A stretch of DNA of 46,488 bases from a virus (IMGVR_UViG_3300044859_001045:1-46488), one strand, 5' to 3'; shown: positions 17,578 to 26,063, numbered from the stretch's first letter. Notes: generated from the letters alone by a model not told the origin. Numbers and translations: made by a program.

Positions 17578-18751
17578 AGGTGCAATAATCAATTTTGAAT
17601 GGTTGCGAGACTGCAATTACTATGCGGAAGATGAATTCAAAAATCTAAAATTACAACTGATAGAAAAAGAAATTCAAAAAGCAAGTAAAGATGGATGCAA
17701 TGTAATTGTCGGAATTTATCTCATGGATGGGTTCTTGCCCTATAGTAAAGAACAATTTTCATTGGAAATGAGAGAAATACAAGATATTTTAGAAAAATAT
17801 AATATTAAAAAGATATTAATTATATCCGGGCACGGTGAAACAATAGGGGATATAGGATTGCCTTATTGTTATTTTGATTACACTTTAAGAATGACTTATA
17901 ACGGATATAGAGACATTTTTTCCGAGATACCGAAATATGAAAGTAAAAAAAATAAAAATTTTTTATTGTTAGGAGGAAATTCTGCCAGACCTAACCGAAT
18001 TGGTTTATTCAGTAAATTTTACGAAGAAAAAATGTTTAACAGAGGTGTATGGACTTTTTTCCCTCCAGATACAGAGAGTGACAAAAAATATTGTAGAAAT
18101 TATCTTTCTCATTGGAGTGATAATCAATATCAAGAATTTTTAGATTTCTGTCACCGATCTCTAGATGACAAATATTCAAATGCATCGTGTTATTTGGGAG
18201 ATCAAAATAATCAAAAAGAAGATAAAATTTTTTACGATTTAGTCAATGAGGAATGGACTAAAAATATGGTTTATTTAGATCCGTTGATTTTTTCTGAAAC
18301 AAGTTTTAGTGTGATTACAGAAGGTCCAAATCATTGGAGAGATAACCATTATTTTGTTACAGAAAAAACCTGGAGAACGATTCTTCATCAACATCCTTTT
18401 ATCTTGGTAGGACACTCGGAACAACTTTTATATTTAGAAAAATTGGGATTTAAAACTTTTTTAAATTACATGAAAGTACCCGACTACGCCTGGATACAAT
18501 CAGACGAGGAAAAATTTCAAGCGGTTGTAGAAAATACCAAACATTTTTTAGACATTCAAGATGAATTTAATGATCAAATAAAGAGGGACGTCATACATAA
18601 TTATAATCTCCTTTTAGAAAAAATCAAAGATCAAGAAATATTTTTTAATTTTTTAAAAACTGAATATTATGTTTCGACAGAAGATATAGAGTATTATCTT
18701 GATCGAAAAGGTTATGATCAACTTATAAGGAATCCTGCCAATGGAATCTAA
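17570..18751 (+). CDS. Glycosyltransferase-like protein (paralogue 2)
   Basis: 393 residues. It is the tandem paralogue of 16411-17577, with which it overlaps by 8 nt. Shared blocks are GAIINFEWL at the start, SARPNRIGLFSKFYEE, SVITEGPNHW, FVTEKTWRTILHQHPFILVG, LEKLGFKTF and a C-terminal DRKGYDQLIR. Full-length conservation suggests both copies are functional and perhaps specific for different substrates. The exact family is uncertain. Confidence 0.5.
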   Translation: MDKGAIINFEWLRDCNYYAEDEFKNLKLQLIEKEIQKASKDGCNVIVGIYLMDGFLPYSKEQFSLEMREIQDILEKYNIKKILIISGHGETIGDIGLPYCYFDYTLRMTYNGYRDIFSEIPKYESKKNKNFLLLGGNSARPNRIGLFSKFYEEKMFNRGVWTFFPPDTESDKKYCRNYLSHWSDNQYQEFLDFCHRSLDDKYSNASCYLGDQNNQKEDKIFYDLVNEEWTKNMVYLDPLIFSETSFSVITEGPNHWRDNHYFVTEKTWRTILHQHPFILVGHSEQLLYLEKLGFKTFLNYMKVPDYAWIQSDEEKFQAVVENTKHFLDIQDEFNDQIKRDVIHNYNLLLEKIKDQEIFFNFLKTEYYVSTEDIEYYLDRKGYDQLIRNPANGI

Positions 18752-19667
18752 ATGTGCAGCTTTCTGGCACCATACCAATATTCGCAGCGATGACAGGATT
18801 TTTCCTTGTTGTAGATTTAAAAATCCTATTGCTAAATTTGATGGGAATATTTCACAGGTATTATTTTTAAAAGAATATGATGAACTAAGAAAACAAAGTA
18901 TTGATAACATACCCATCAAAGGTTGTGAAAAATGTTATCACGAAGAGAAGATAGGAAAAAAAAGCCTTAGACAAGAGTTCAATGAGATTTACGATTTTGA
19001 AACAATTTCTATGGAATATTTAGAAATAGGCTTCGACAATATCTGTAATTTAACCTGTGATGGGTGTTATGAAGAATTCAGCTCTGCTTGGGGTAAATTA
19101 AAATATCCCAGAGCGGAAAAAACGATACACATTAAATCTACTCAAGAAATCATCGAACTTCCCAATTCGTTAAAGAAAGTTTTGTTTTTGGGAGGTGAAC
19201 CATTGATGACTAATCGACATCAAAAATTTCTAAATATTGTAAAAGATAAATCTAACGTAGAAATTGTATATAACACTAATGGTACTTTTTTACTAGATAA
19301 AAATACAATAGATCTTCTCGAACAATTTAAAACAGTTTTGTTTATTGTCAGTATAGATGGTTTTAAAGATTTAAATGAACAGGTTCGAGGCGGAAGTAAA
19401 TGGGGACAAATTGTTGAATTTATTCGGCAGATTAAAACAACAAAATTTAATCTTTCCGTAAATACAGTTGTACATACTAATAATTGGTTTGGATTGAAAG
19501 AATTAGAACAATACATAGAAGAAATAAATGTGCCTTGGACAATAAATTTTGTAACATATCCTACGCATTTAGACCTTATCAATGTTAAAGAAAAACACGA
19601 TCTTATTAACTTATTGAAATCAATAAAGACTGTAAATCTTGAATATATTATAAATCATGTTAATTGA
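18741..19667 (+). CDS. Twitch-domain radical SAM protein
   Basis: 308 residues, shorter at the C-terminus than its paralogues. The N-terminus has CAAFWHH, IFPCCRF and GCEKCYHEE. The core has NICNLTCDGC with LFLGGEPLMTN, then VYNTNGTFLLD and FIVSIDGFKDLNEQVRGG. It overlaps the previous gene by 11 nt. A short frame (19657-19755) overlaps its end and a 2OG gene follows, another radical SAM/2OG pairing. Confidence 0.88.
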   Translation: MESKCAAFWHHTNIRSDDRIFPCCRFKNPIAKFDGNISQVLFLKEYDELRKQSIDNIPIKGCEKCYHEEKIGKKSLRQEFNEIYDFETISMEYLEIGFDNICNLTCDGCYEEFSSAWGKLKYPRAEKTIHIKSTQEIIELPNSLKKVLFLGGEPLMTNRHQKFLNIVKDKSNVEIVYNTNGTFLLDKNTIDLLEQFKTVLFIVSIDGFKDLNEQVRGGSKWGQIVEFIRQIKTTKFNLSVNTVVHTNNWFGLKELEQYIEEINVPWTINFVTYPTHLDLINVKEKHDLINLLKSIKTVNLEYIINHVN

Positions 19668-19755
19668 AATAGAACGATACACCGATTTTAGAAATCTTGA
19701 AGATTTGCACAAAACTGCACAAACCCTTATATCTAATACCAATTATGAGAATTGA
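19657..19755 (+). CDS. Small ORF, 32 residues (candidate small protein or precursor peptide)
   Basis: The ATG overlaps the last codons of the radical SAM gene. The peptide is 32 residues, acidic, begins MLIEIERYTDF and ends SNTNYEN. It lies between a twitch radical SAM gene and a 2OG gene, where a short translated product would be plausible. No homologue or leader motif is recognised and coding potential is unproven. Confidence 0.25.
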   Translation: MLIEIERYTDFRNLEDLHKTAQTLISNTNYEN

Positions 19756-19770
19756 TAAGGATTTTATTAA

Positions 19771-20364
19771 ATGAAAAAAGCAATATCGCAAGATTGTTAT
19801 ACTGCACCACAGATGATTACGGAATGCGTAAAAATTTTTAAGGATGAGATGAAAAATTTTCAGAACATCAGTGAGCATTTAATAAATGTTTTAGATTTTG
19901 ATGATTCTCCCGACCTTACTGAAATCCTACCAAGAGATAGAACTAATATCTCAATATATGTTATTTTTTTATACGATCACTCACATATTACTACAGATGA
20001 AATACAAAGAAAATTTCCCAAAACTAGAGAATATGTTCAAACCATGCCCGGAGTTAGTACGTTAAAATGTATAGCTATAGGCCCGAATTCTATAGTTCCG
20101 TTGCATCTAGATGATATGAGTCGAGCACCTTACGATTTAAACAACTGGTATAGTGTATTCACCGGAGTAACTGTTCCTAGTGAGAGTGCAGATTTAATTG
20201 GTGTCAAGGTAGATAATGATATATACAATCATGCCGAAGCGGAATCTATTGTTTTTGATACACAGATTCCACACTGCGCCTGGAATAACACTGATCAATG
20301 GTGGATCAGTTTAAGATTTAGCACAAATAAAGAAAATTTTCAAAATGTTAATATCGTCAAATAA
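19771..20364 (+). CDS. 2OG-Fe(II)/Asp-hydroxylase-like protein
   Basis: 197 residues with an AAGGA Shine-Dalgarno about 9 nt before the ATG. IVPLHLDDMSRAP carries the HxD, SIVFDTQIPHCAWNNTDQ the distal His, and WWISLRF the Arg strand. The layout is that of small aspartyl-hydroxylase-like oxygenases in this window. It follows a twitch radical SAM gene and overlaps the amidinotransferase gene by 20 nt. Confidence 0.68.
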   Translation: MKKAISQDCYTAPQMITECVKIFKDEMKNFQNISEHLINVLDFDDSPDLTEILPRDRTNISIYVIFLYDHSHITTDEIQRKFPKTREYVQTMPGVSTLKCIAIGPNSIVPLHLDDMSRAPYDLNNWYSVFTGVTVPSESADLIGVKVDNDIYNHAEAESIVFDTQIPHCAWNNTDQWWISLRFSTNKENFQNVNIVK

Positions 20365-21406
20365 TCATTGGGACCAATTAGAAGAAATAGTTGTTGGGAT
20401 AGCAACCAACGCTAGAGTTCCGACTGTAGATGTAAGTACCATGAATATGTGTTATAGTAATTATTCTGTGGATCAAATAAAAAATCTAGAGGGACAATAT
20501 CCTCAATGGTTAATAGATGAAGCCAATGAAGATATGCAAGTATTATCGGATACACTTTCTTCTCTTGGAATCAAAGTTCATCGGCCAAAAATAATTGATC
20601 ATAGTAAAAAATTCAGCACTCCGGAATGGCAAACCACAGGATGGTATACTTGGTGTCCAAGAGACTTGTTGTTACCTCTCAATAATTTAATGATAGAAAC
20701 CCCAAGTCCTTGTAGGGCCAGATATTTTGAAACTCGTGCGTATCACGATATCATGATAGAAGCAGTAAATGATGGAGTCGAATGGATCGCTGCTCCAAAG
20801 CCTATATTGTCAGATGACAGCTATCAGTTTATAGATATAAAAGAAAAACCAAGTCTTCTTAATTTAGAACCAGTTTTTGATGCTCCTAATTGTATACGAT
20901 TAGGCAAAGACATTCTTTTTCAAATTAGCAATACTGGAAATCATCTAGGAATGAAATGGTTAAAAAATGTATTAGAAAGAAGAGGATACAGAGTTCACGC
21001 AGCGGAGCATATATACAGCTTCGCTCACATGGACAGCACCATAATTCCGTTAAGACCTGGATTGGTTTTATTGAATAGCACTAGAGTTACTCCAGAAAAC
21101 TGTCCTAAATTATTCGATAAGTGGGATAAAATTTATTTCCAAGATGTAGCCCAGACCGCTGTCCCAACGAGCGGCCCTGGCTCAGTGAGTCCCTGCAGCC
21201 CTTATATAGGAATGAACATATTAAGTGTAAATCCCAATACTGTGATAGTAGGAAAAGACCAAATATCTCTAATAAAAGTTTTAGAATCAAAAGGGTTTAC
21301 TGTAATTCCAATGCCTATGAGACACGCTCGAACACTCAGTGGAGGATTTCATTGTGCCACATTAGACCTTAGAAGAAAAGGTTCCTTAGAGGATTACTTT
21401 CAATGA
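20345..21406 (+). CDS. Amidinotransferase (glycine amidinotransferase-like)
   Basis: 353 residues. A SFAHMDSTIIPLRPGLVLLN block supplies the His/Asp pair and SGGFHCATLDLRR the catalytic Cys near residue 337. This triad and the G-G-x-H-C-x-T signature are those of arginine:glycine/inosamine-phosphate amidinotransferases, which move the amidino group of arginine through a Cys thioester. The N-terminus EEIVVGIATNARVP also fits. It lies between two 2OG genes with overlaps of 20 and 4 nt. The acceptor amine is unknown; the PLP enzyme in the same operon could make it. Confidence 0.88.
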   Translation: MLISSNNHWDQLEEIVVGIATNARVPTVDVSTMNMCYSNYSVDQIKNLEGQYPQWLIDEANEDMQVLSDTLSSLGIKVHRPKIIDHSKKFSTPEWQTTGWYTWCPRDLLLPLNNLMIETPSPCRARYFETRAYHDIMIEAVNDGVEWIAAPKPILSDDSYQFIDIKEKPSLLNLEPVFDAPNCIRLGKDILFQISNTGNHLGMKWLKNVLERRGYRVHAAEHIYSFAHMDSTIIPLRPGLVLLNSTRVTPENCPKLFDKWDKIYFQDVAQTAVPTSGPGSVSPCSPYIGMNILSVNPNTVIVGKDQISLIKVLESKGFTVIPMPMRHARTLSGGFHCATLDLRRKGSLEDYFQ

Positions 21407-21885
21407 AAGGATATCATGGACAAATAGAAGATTTTTGGTCTGACTATTTACAAAATTTTGTTTATAAGCAACAAATACCTTACTCAGGAATGAGAGAATC
21501 TTGGCACGAAAATTTTGGTAATGGGCATCTCTTGCAGAGTTTTGATGATCAGTTACCACCAATATGGAAAAACTTTCAGTCTTCTCTAAGTGTATCTAAC
21601 GGTACTGTGGGTTGGATCAACATTCGACCTAACCAAATCATTGCACCACATTTTGATCATTTTTATACTTTAAAACAAAAATTAGGAACCACTATCGAAC
21701 ATTGTGTAAGATATTTAATATTTTTAGAAGATTGGAAATTTGGTCAGTATATAGAATTTGAAGATCTTTCTATTAGAAAATGGAAAAAAGGTGACGTTTG
21801 GTATTTCGATCATACTGAAGAGCATTGGGCCGTCAATGCAAGTAACTTTGATTTTCACACTTGTCAGGTCAACACAATAAAATGA
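21403..21885 (+). CDS. 2OG-Fe(II)/Asp-hydroxylase-like protein
   Basis: 160 residues. IIAPHFDHFYTL holds HxD; RYLIFLEDWKFGQYIEFED and RKWKKGDVWYFD follow; EEHWAVNAS gives the distal His. These are all the hallmarks of a compact double-stranded beta-helix oxygenase of the type seen at 10076. The start overlaps the amidinotransferase stop by 4 nt, and the stop TGA overlaps the next ATG (ATGA). Confidence 0.72.
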   Translation: MKGYHGQIEDFWSDYLQNFVYKQQIPYSGMRESWHENFGNGHLLQSFDDQLPPIWKNFQSSLSVSNGTVGWINIRPNQIIAPHFDHFYTLKQKLGTTIEHCVRYLIFLEDWKFGQYIEFEDLSIRKWKKGDVWYFDHTEEHWAVNASNFDFHTCQVNTIK

Positions 21886-23690
21886 AATCCATATACTTTT
21901 TTCAATGTAATTATTCCGCTAAATTTGGCGAAAAAACGCAGTACTGGCTTCCGTATTCAGTTGGGTGTCTTTGGGCGTATGCTCAACAGTTTGATGATAT
22001 AAAATTAAATTGGGAAGTAAAAGGAAAAATTTATAGAAGAGACCCTATTGATTCTGTATTGAAAAAAATAGAAAATCCTACGGTGTGTGTTTTTAGTTGT
22101 TACTGCTGGAATGAACAGTATAATTTAAACATCGCAAAAAAAATTAAAGAATTGTGGCCTGATACTTGGATTGTGTTTGGAGGTCCCCAATCAGGAAGTA
22201 ACCACTTGAAATACAACTTTATCGATTCTATTGTGTTTGGAGAGGGAGAAGAAAGTTTCTTAGAAATTCTTAGAACTATAGATGCAGATAAAATACCTCA
22301 AGAGTTATATACGAAAAAAAGATTAGACAATTTAGAAATTCCTAGCCCTTATCTTATTGGATTTTTTGATGACATTATTGCTGAATCCCCCGGAGATTAT
22401 TTCCAGGGCGTATTAGAAACTAACCGGGGATGTCCGTATTCCTGTACATTTTGCGACTGGGGTAGTACGACATATGGAAAGGTAAAACGTTTTAATTTAG
22501 AACGGGTGCAAGATGAAATAAAATGGGTGGTAGAAAATCCTATCACTACTTTGTTTATCACTGATGCAAATTTTGGAGCATTTAAAGAAAGAGATTTAGA
22601 AATCGCTACTATGTTAGAAAAATACAGTAGAGATTCTTGTTTAGAGTATGTAAATGTTACCTATGCAAAAAACAGCAACGAGCATATATTTAAAGTTGCC
22701 AAGGCTTTGGGTTCTCTAGGGAGAGGAGTTACATTGAGTGTGCAAAGTATGAATACAAAAACTCTAAAAACAATAAAAAGAGATAATATGGCCAGTAACG
22801 ATTTAAAAAATATGTATGCGTTAAGTCACCAATACGGAGTTACAACATATACTGAAGTAATACTGGGATTGCCTGAAGAAACACTAGAAACTTTTATAGA
22901 TGGAATATCTGAACTTTTAGAGCTCGGACAACATACTCAATGTGAAATGTATCTTGCTAATGTTATGGAAAATACTGAATTAAATCAAACTCAAAAATTT
23001 CAGTACGGAATAAAAACAATTAGATGCGAAAACTATCAACCATTCTCTTTCAATGACTTGAGCAGCATTCCAGAATATACCGATCTAGTATGTGAAACCA
23101 ATACAATGAGTAAAAATGATCTAACTGACGCTTATATGTTTCACTGGGTTGTGCAAAATTTTCATTATCAAGGGTGGAGTCAAATAATTTCTAAATATTG
23201 TAGACACGTATTAGGCATACCCTACAAAGAATTCTATATCAAATTTTTAAATTTTTTGAAACAAGATACTGGTATCTTGGGAGATGAATACAGAGAAGTA
23301 GAAAAAAATATTAAGCACCTATTCAATACAGGATCGTTACTGGTTGATATTCCTGTGCATCATTTCAACGGTAAAAGTCATGCGTTGATCTATGACAATT
23401 TTGAAACAGTTTTGCTTTTTATAATTGATTTTTCTAAATCATTTGGTCATATAGATTCTACAATAATTGAAATTCAAAAAAGATTCGTTGCGAATCTTAA
23501 ATATTTGCCTCTTGAATATATTGAATCGAATTATAATTTAGAAAACTGGGAAAAAACAAAGATGGCCTATAAAATAGAATGCCAAGTAAAGGATTTTATT
23601 CCTACATACACAAACATTTGGATTTTAAGAAGATCAGGCAAGTTAAAAAATAAAATTACAGAACTTGCTGCAGAGACACTTACAAAATAA
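21882..23690 (+). CDS. B12-binding-domain radical SAM protein
   Basis: 602 residues from the ATG at 21882, which overlaps the previous stop (ATGA); the frame is open from 21861. The N-terminal 150 residues have a Rossmann-like cobalamin-binding pattern (VFSCYCWNEQYNLNIAKKI, IVFGGPQSG, VFGEGEESF). GCPYSCTFC is the radical SAM motif near residue 190, followed by ITDANFGAF and an EVILGLPEET strand. The typical role of this class is methylation or rearrangement with cobalamin. The long C-terminal region (from about residue 380) has no recognised domain. It is the last gene of the operon and ends at a bidirectional terminator. Confidence 0.88.
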   Translation: MKSIYFFQCNYSAKFGEKTQYWLPYSVGCLWAYAQQFDDIKLNWEVKGKIYRRDPIDSVLKKIENPTVCVFSCYCWNEQYNLNIAKKIKELWPDTWIVFGGPQSGSNHLKYNFIDSIVFGEGEESFLEILRTIDADKIPQELYTKKRLDNLEIPSPYLIGFFDDIIAESPGDYFQGVLETNRGCPYSCTFCDWGSTTYGKVKRFNLERVQDEIKWVVENPITTLFITDANFGAFKERDLEIATMLEKYSRDSCLEYVNVTYAKNSNEHIFKVAKALGSLGRGVTLSVQSMNTKTLKTIKRDNMASNDLKNMYALSHQYGVTTYTEVILGLPEETLETFIDGISELLELGQHTQCEMYLANVMENTELNQTQKFQYGIKTIRCENYQPFSFNDLSSIPEYTDLVCETNTMSKNDLTDAYMFHWVVQNFHYQGWSQIISKYCRHVLGIPYKEFYIKFLNFLKQDTGILGDEYREVEKNIKHLFNTGSLLVDIPVHHFNGKSHALIYDNFETVLLFIIDFSKSFGHIDSTIIEIQKRFVANLKYLPLEYIESNYNLENWEKTKMAYKIECQVKDFIPTYTNIWILRRSGKLKNKITELAAETLTK

Positions 23691-23713
23691 AAGCCCTCAG
23701 GGGCTTTTATTTT
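23684..23713. terminator. Bidirectional intrinsic terminator
   Basis: A perfect 13-bp stem (AAAATAAAAGCCC against its complement) with a TCAG loop. U-tracts form in either direction. It overlaps the stop codons of both convergent genes and serves the radical SAM operon and the fibre gene. Confidence 0.85.
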
Positions 23714-25184
23714 AAGGATTCAATCCGTAATATGGAACAGCATAATTTGTTCCGCCGATATTCATTTTAAGATAACCAACTACTCCGCCGCCAAGATTAA
23801 CCTGTCCTGACGCACCACCAGCAACTACACTGTTATTCGCTACGTGAAGTAATTGTGTATGGTCTACTTTAAACGCTGATACTAAAGTTCCGGCATTATT
23901 AAGTGTTGATATCTCATAAGCTCCCGGAACAGCTCCGCCTGAAGTAACAGTTCCACTAGCTTTTGCTGTAACGATTACCGCAGGGATATGTGTGGTACCG
24001 TTATGTCCCAGATAATAATCTGCAGCAATTGTGTCACCGGATAGCACTATAGTTCGGCTATCTATAGTTCCTCTAGACCTAAGTTGTAATTTAGGAGACC
24101 CGTCGACTTCATTGTTAGCTAGATCAATGAGGAATAGATTATAAGAATCATTTATATCACCTTCTGATTGTATTACAAACTCGCCTAGATCTTTGTTTAT
24201 AGTAATAGAATTCGTTTGTATAGGCCCTACGATTTTTCCGGTCCCAGTTCCATCTACAAGCATTGTAGAATCTTGTCCAAATACAGAACCTCTTATATCC
24301 CCCTCGACATTACCTGTGACGTTACCAATTAATGATGATCCGGCTGTACCAGTAACAATGCCGTTAACGTTGCCTGTAACGTTACCTGTGACGTTACCAG
24401 TTAATGATGATCCAGCTGTACCAGTAACAATGCCGTTAACGTTGCCTGTGACGTTACCTATGACGTTACCAGTTAATGATGATCCAGCTGTACCAGTAAC
24501 AATGCCGTTAACGTTGCCTGTGACGTTACCTACAAATCCGCCCTGTGCAGTTACAACTTCTGTGGTGGTATTTACAATAATCGTGCTGTCGTCAGCCACG
24601 ATATTAACATTTAAATCACCGCCGGGTATTCCGATCGCTGATCCACCAATGGTAGATCCTGCTGGTAGATTTACCGCTGTACCGGTAGCTGTAATGGTTG
24701 CGGCACCTAGTTTAATACTTGATCCGCTGAGATATAAATCTCTAAATCTAAATGTTGGACTACCTAGATCGTATACAACATCTGCGTCTGGTATAATGTC
24801 GGTACTAACACTGCCAGATAAATTAAATTTTCCTGTGTTTCCGTCTATCAAAAGACTACTGTCGTTGGCAACCACAGACCCGTTGAATGCTGCTGCTTTG
24901 ATCACGCCCTGGTAATCTGATAAATCTACAGTGGCATTTACTTTATTCAAAGCATCGTCGTAGGCAAATGTTATTGAATTATGTGTGCCAGTAACAAACA
25001 TGGCTGCTGATGCATCTCTGGCGTTTTCGTCAGTGTATTCTGTGACAGCAACACCTCCAAGGGTAGTGCCATTACCTATCCATAATCTATTGGTGTTTGT
25101 GACAAATATAAGCTCGCCCGCGGCCAAGGGCTGGGTCATGGCTGTTCTTTCAGCGTCAGTGCCTCTGCGAATCTGTAACGGCAT
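23712..25184 (-). CDS. Tail fibre-like structural protein with Mtd-type N-terminus
   Basis: 490 residues. The first 50 residues (MPLQIRRGTDAERTAMT, AGELIFVTNTNRLWIGNGTT) match the Mtd N-terminal (PF18454-type) motif of phage receptor-binding proteins. Low-complexity beta-rich repeats follow, including GNVTGNVNGIVTGTAGSS three times (residues roughly 215-290, 24-residue period). The C-terminus has Gly-rich, beta-helix-like sequence (SGQVNLGGGVVGYLKMN). An AGGAG Shine-Dalgarno is well placed. Extracellular virion appendage; host adsorption inferred. Confidence 0.82.
   Translation of the reverse strand: MPLQIRRGTDAERTAMTQPLAAGELIFVTNTNRLWIGNGTTLGGVAVTEYTDENARDASAAMFVTGTHNSITFAYDDALNKVNATVDLSDYQGVIKAAAFNGSVVANDSSLLIDGNTGKFNLSGSVSTDIIPDADVVYDLGSPTFRFRDLYLSGSSIKLGAATITATGTAVNLPAGSTIGGSAIGIPGGDLNVNIVADDSTIIVNTTTEVVTAQGGFVGNVTGNVNGIVTGTAGSSLTGNVIGNVTGNVNGIVTGTAGSSLTGNVTGNVTGNVNGIVTGTAGSSLIGNVTGNVEGDIRGSVFGQDSTMLVDGTGTGKIVGPIQTNSITINKDLGEFVIQSEGDINDSYNLFLIDLANNEVDGSPKLQLRSRGTIDSRTIVLSGDTIAADYYLGHNGTTHIPAVIVTAKASGTVTSGGAVPGAYEISTLNNAGTLVSAFKVDHTQLLHVANNSVVAGGASGQVNLGGGVVGYLKMNIGGTNYAVPYYGLNP
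24331..24531 (-). repeat. Three near-identical 72-bp tandem repeats in the fibre gene
   Basis: Units begin at 24331, 24403 and 24475, an exact 72-nt period with few substitutions. They encode GNVTGNVNGIVTGTAGSS-type 24-residue repeats. Near-identity at DNA level suggests recent duplication and a possible length polymorphism site. Confidence 0.85.
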
Positions 25185-25216
25185 ATTTTTCTACTCCTGG
25201 AATTTATCTACCATAT

Positions 25217-25224
25217 ATATTTAT
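25217..25224 (-). promoter_or_regulatory. Late-type promoter box ATAAATAT
   Basis: ATAAATAT lies about 32 nt before the fibre gene start at 25184, followed by an ordinary leader with AGGAG. It is the only box of this class with a leadered gene and supports late expression of the fibre. Confidence 0.55.
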
Positions 25225-25231
25225 GCCAGCC

Positions 25232-25260
25232 AAAAAAATAGGGCTCCGAAGAGCCCTATT
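25232..25260 (-). terminator. Strong intrinsic terminator (UUCG loop)
   Basis: 10-bp stem AATAGGGCTC/GAGCCCTATT closed by a TTCG tetraloop and followed on the minus strand by a run of T. It terminates the metallophosphoesterase transcript before the fibre promoter. Confidence 0.88.
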
Positions 25261-25275
25261 AAACTGCGTAGTTTA

Positions 25276-25881
25276 TTACATTGTGGGTCCGTTTCCGTTC
25301 TTAAACCCTATGCTACCGCCTTCTGCTTCGATGTTCTTTATAACATCTTCAAACAAGATAGGAGCAAAGTCCGGAGTCTGCTCTACACAGACGCAATGAT
25401 AACGCACATCGTTCTCATCGCTGTATAATACTTCTCCAGTCCTTGCATCTACACCACGAGCCTTACGCACACGATTTGCATGAGTGTGTCCGTGGATGTT
25501 AACACCAAACCGGCCCAAGCTGTCGCTGTGTACAGGAATATGGCTTAAGATCATTCCGTTCATAACATGGTAGGCACGTAATTCACGAAAGTATTCACGA
25601 TACTCGTCATCACGGAAAATATCGTGATTGCCACGGATAAGCACCTTGTCTCCATTCAAACGAGATAAGGTTTTTAGCGCCTTGCGGTTTATAACCACAT
25701 CGCCAAGATGATATACCTTGTCAGTGGGTTTTACCCGTTCGTTCCACGCCTTGACCATTGCTTCGTCCATTTCCTCAGGCGAGTCCCATGGGCGAAGTTT
25801 TGTAACACCATCGTTACGTGTGAAGCGGCATACACCAGTGTGTCCAAAGTGCGTGTCGCTTACTAAGAATACACTTGGCAT
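25276..25881 (-). CDS. Calcineurin-like metallophosphoesterase
   Basis: 201 residues. The motif order is that of calcineurin-like phosphoesterases: SDTHFGH (D9, H11), HLGDVV, RGNHD, SHIPVH and HGHTHANR. An AGGAGG Shine-Dalgarno precedes the ATG. It lies downstream of the 56-residue ORF and its TTGACA/TATAAT promoter. The C-terminus VRYHCVCVEQTPDFAPILFEDVI is typical of phage homologues. It acts in the cytosol; the likely substrate is a phosphodiester or phosphomonoester, unknown. A second, unrelated-looking phosphoesterase is at 39754-40548. Confidence 0.85.
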   Translation of the reverse strand: MPSVFLVSDTHFGHTGVCRFTRNDGVTKLRPWDSPEEMDEAMVKAWNERVKPTDKVYHLGDVVINRKALKTLSRLNGDKVLIRGNHDIFRDDEYREYFRELRAYHVMNGMILSHIPVHSDSLGRFGVNIHGHTHANRVRKARGVDARTGEVLYSDENDVRYHCVCVEQTPDFAPILFEDVIKNIEAEGGSIGFKNGNGPTM

Positions 25882-25892
25882 ACTGCCTCCTT

Positions 25893-26063
25893 TTAGTAAG
25901 TTTCTTTTATAATTTTAAATTCCGTTGTCGGATACTTTGCTTTAAATTCATCAGTTTTAACAAACGCATTAAATTCGGTTGCATTGAAAAACATGCGATG
26001 AAAAACTGATTTGTGGTCCAATGTAGTTACTGTGAGGTAAATCGATTTCGCTTTGCCGGCCAT
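25893..26063 (-). CDS. Small phage protein, 56 residues
   Basis: 56 residues beginning MAGKAKSIYLTVT and ending FKIIKETY. It is a basic/aromatic peptide with a KTDEFKAKYP segment and no recognised family. An AAAGGGAT Shine-Dalgarno lies just upstream, and a perfect TTGACA-N17-TATAAT promoter lies about 28 bp upstream of the ATG. It is the first gene of the transcript continuing into the phosphoesterase. Real coding is likely from promoter, RBS and length, function unknown. Confidence 0.65.
   Translation of the reverse strand: MAGKAKSIYLTVTTLDHKSVFHRMFFNATEFNAFVKTDEFKAKYPTTEFKIIKETY

Noticed and set aside
24193-24915. 240-residue plus-strand frame opposite the fibre gene
   Set aside because: A Pro/Val/Leu-rich repetitive shadow of the repeat region of the fibre gene, without RBS.
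23712-25184. Diversity-generating retroelement suggested by the Mtd-like N-terminus
   Set aside because: No reverse transcriptase, Avd or template repeat is visible near the gene; only the N-terminal domain type is shared.
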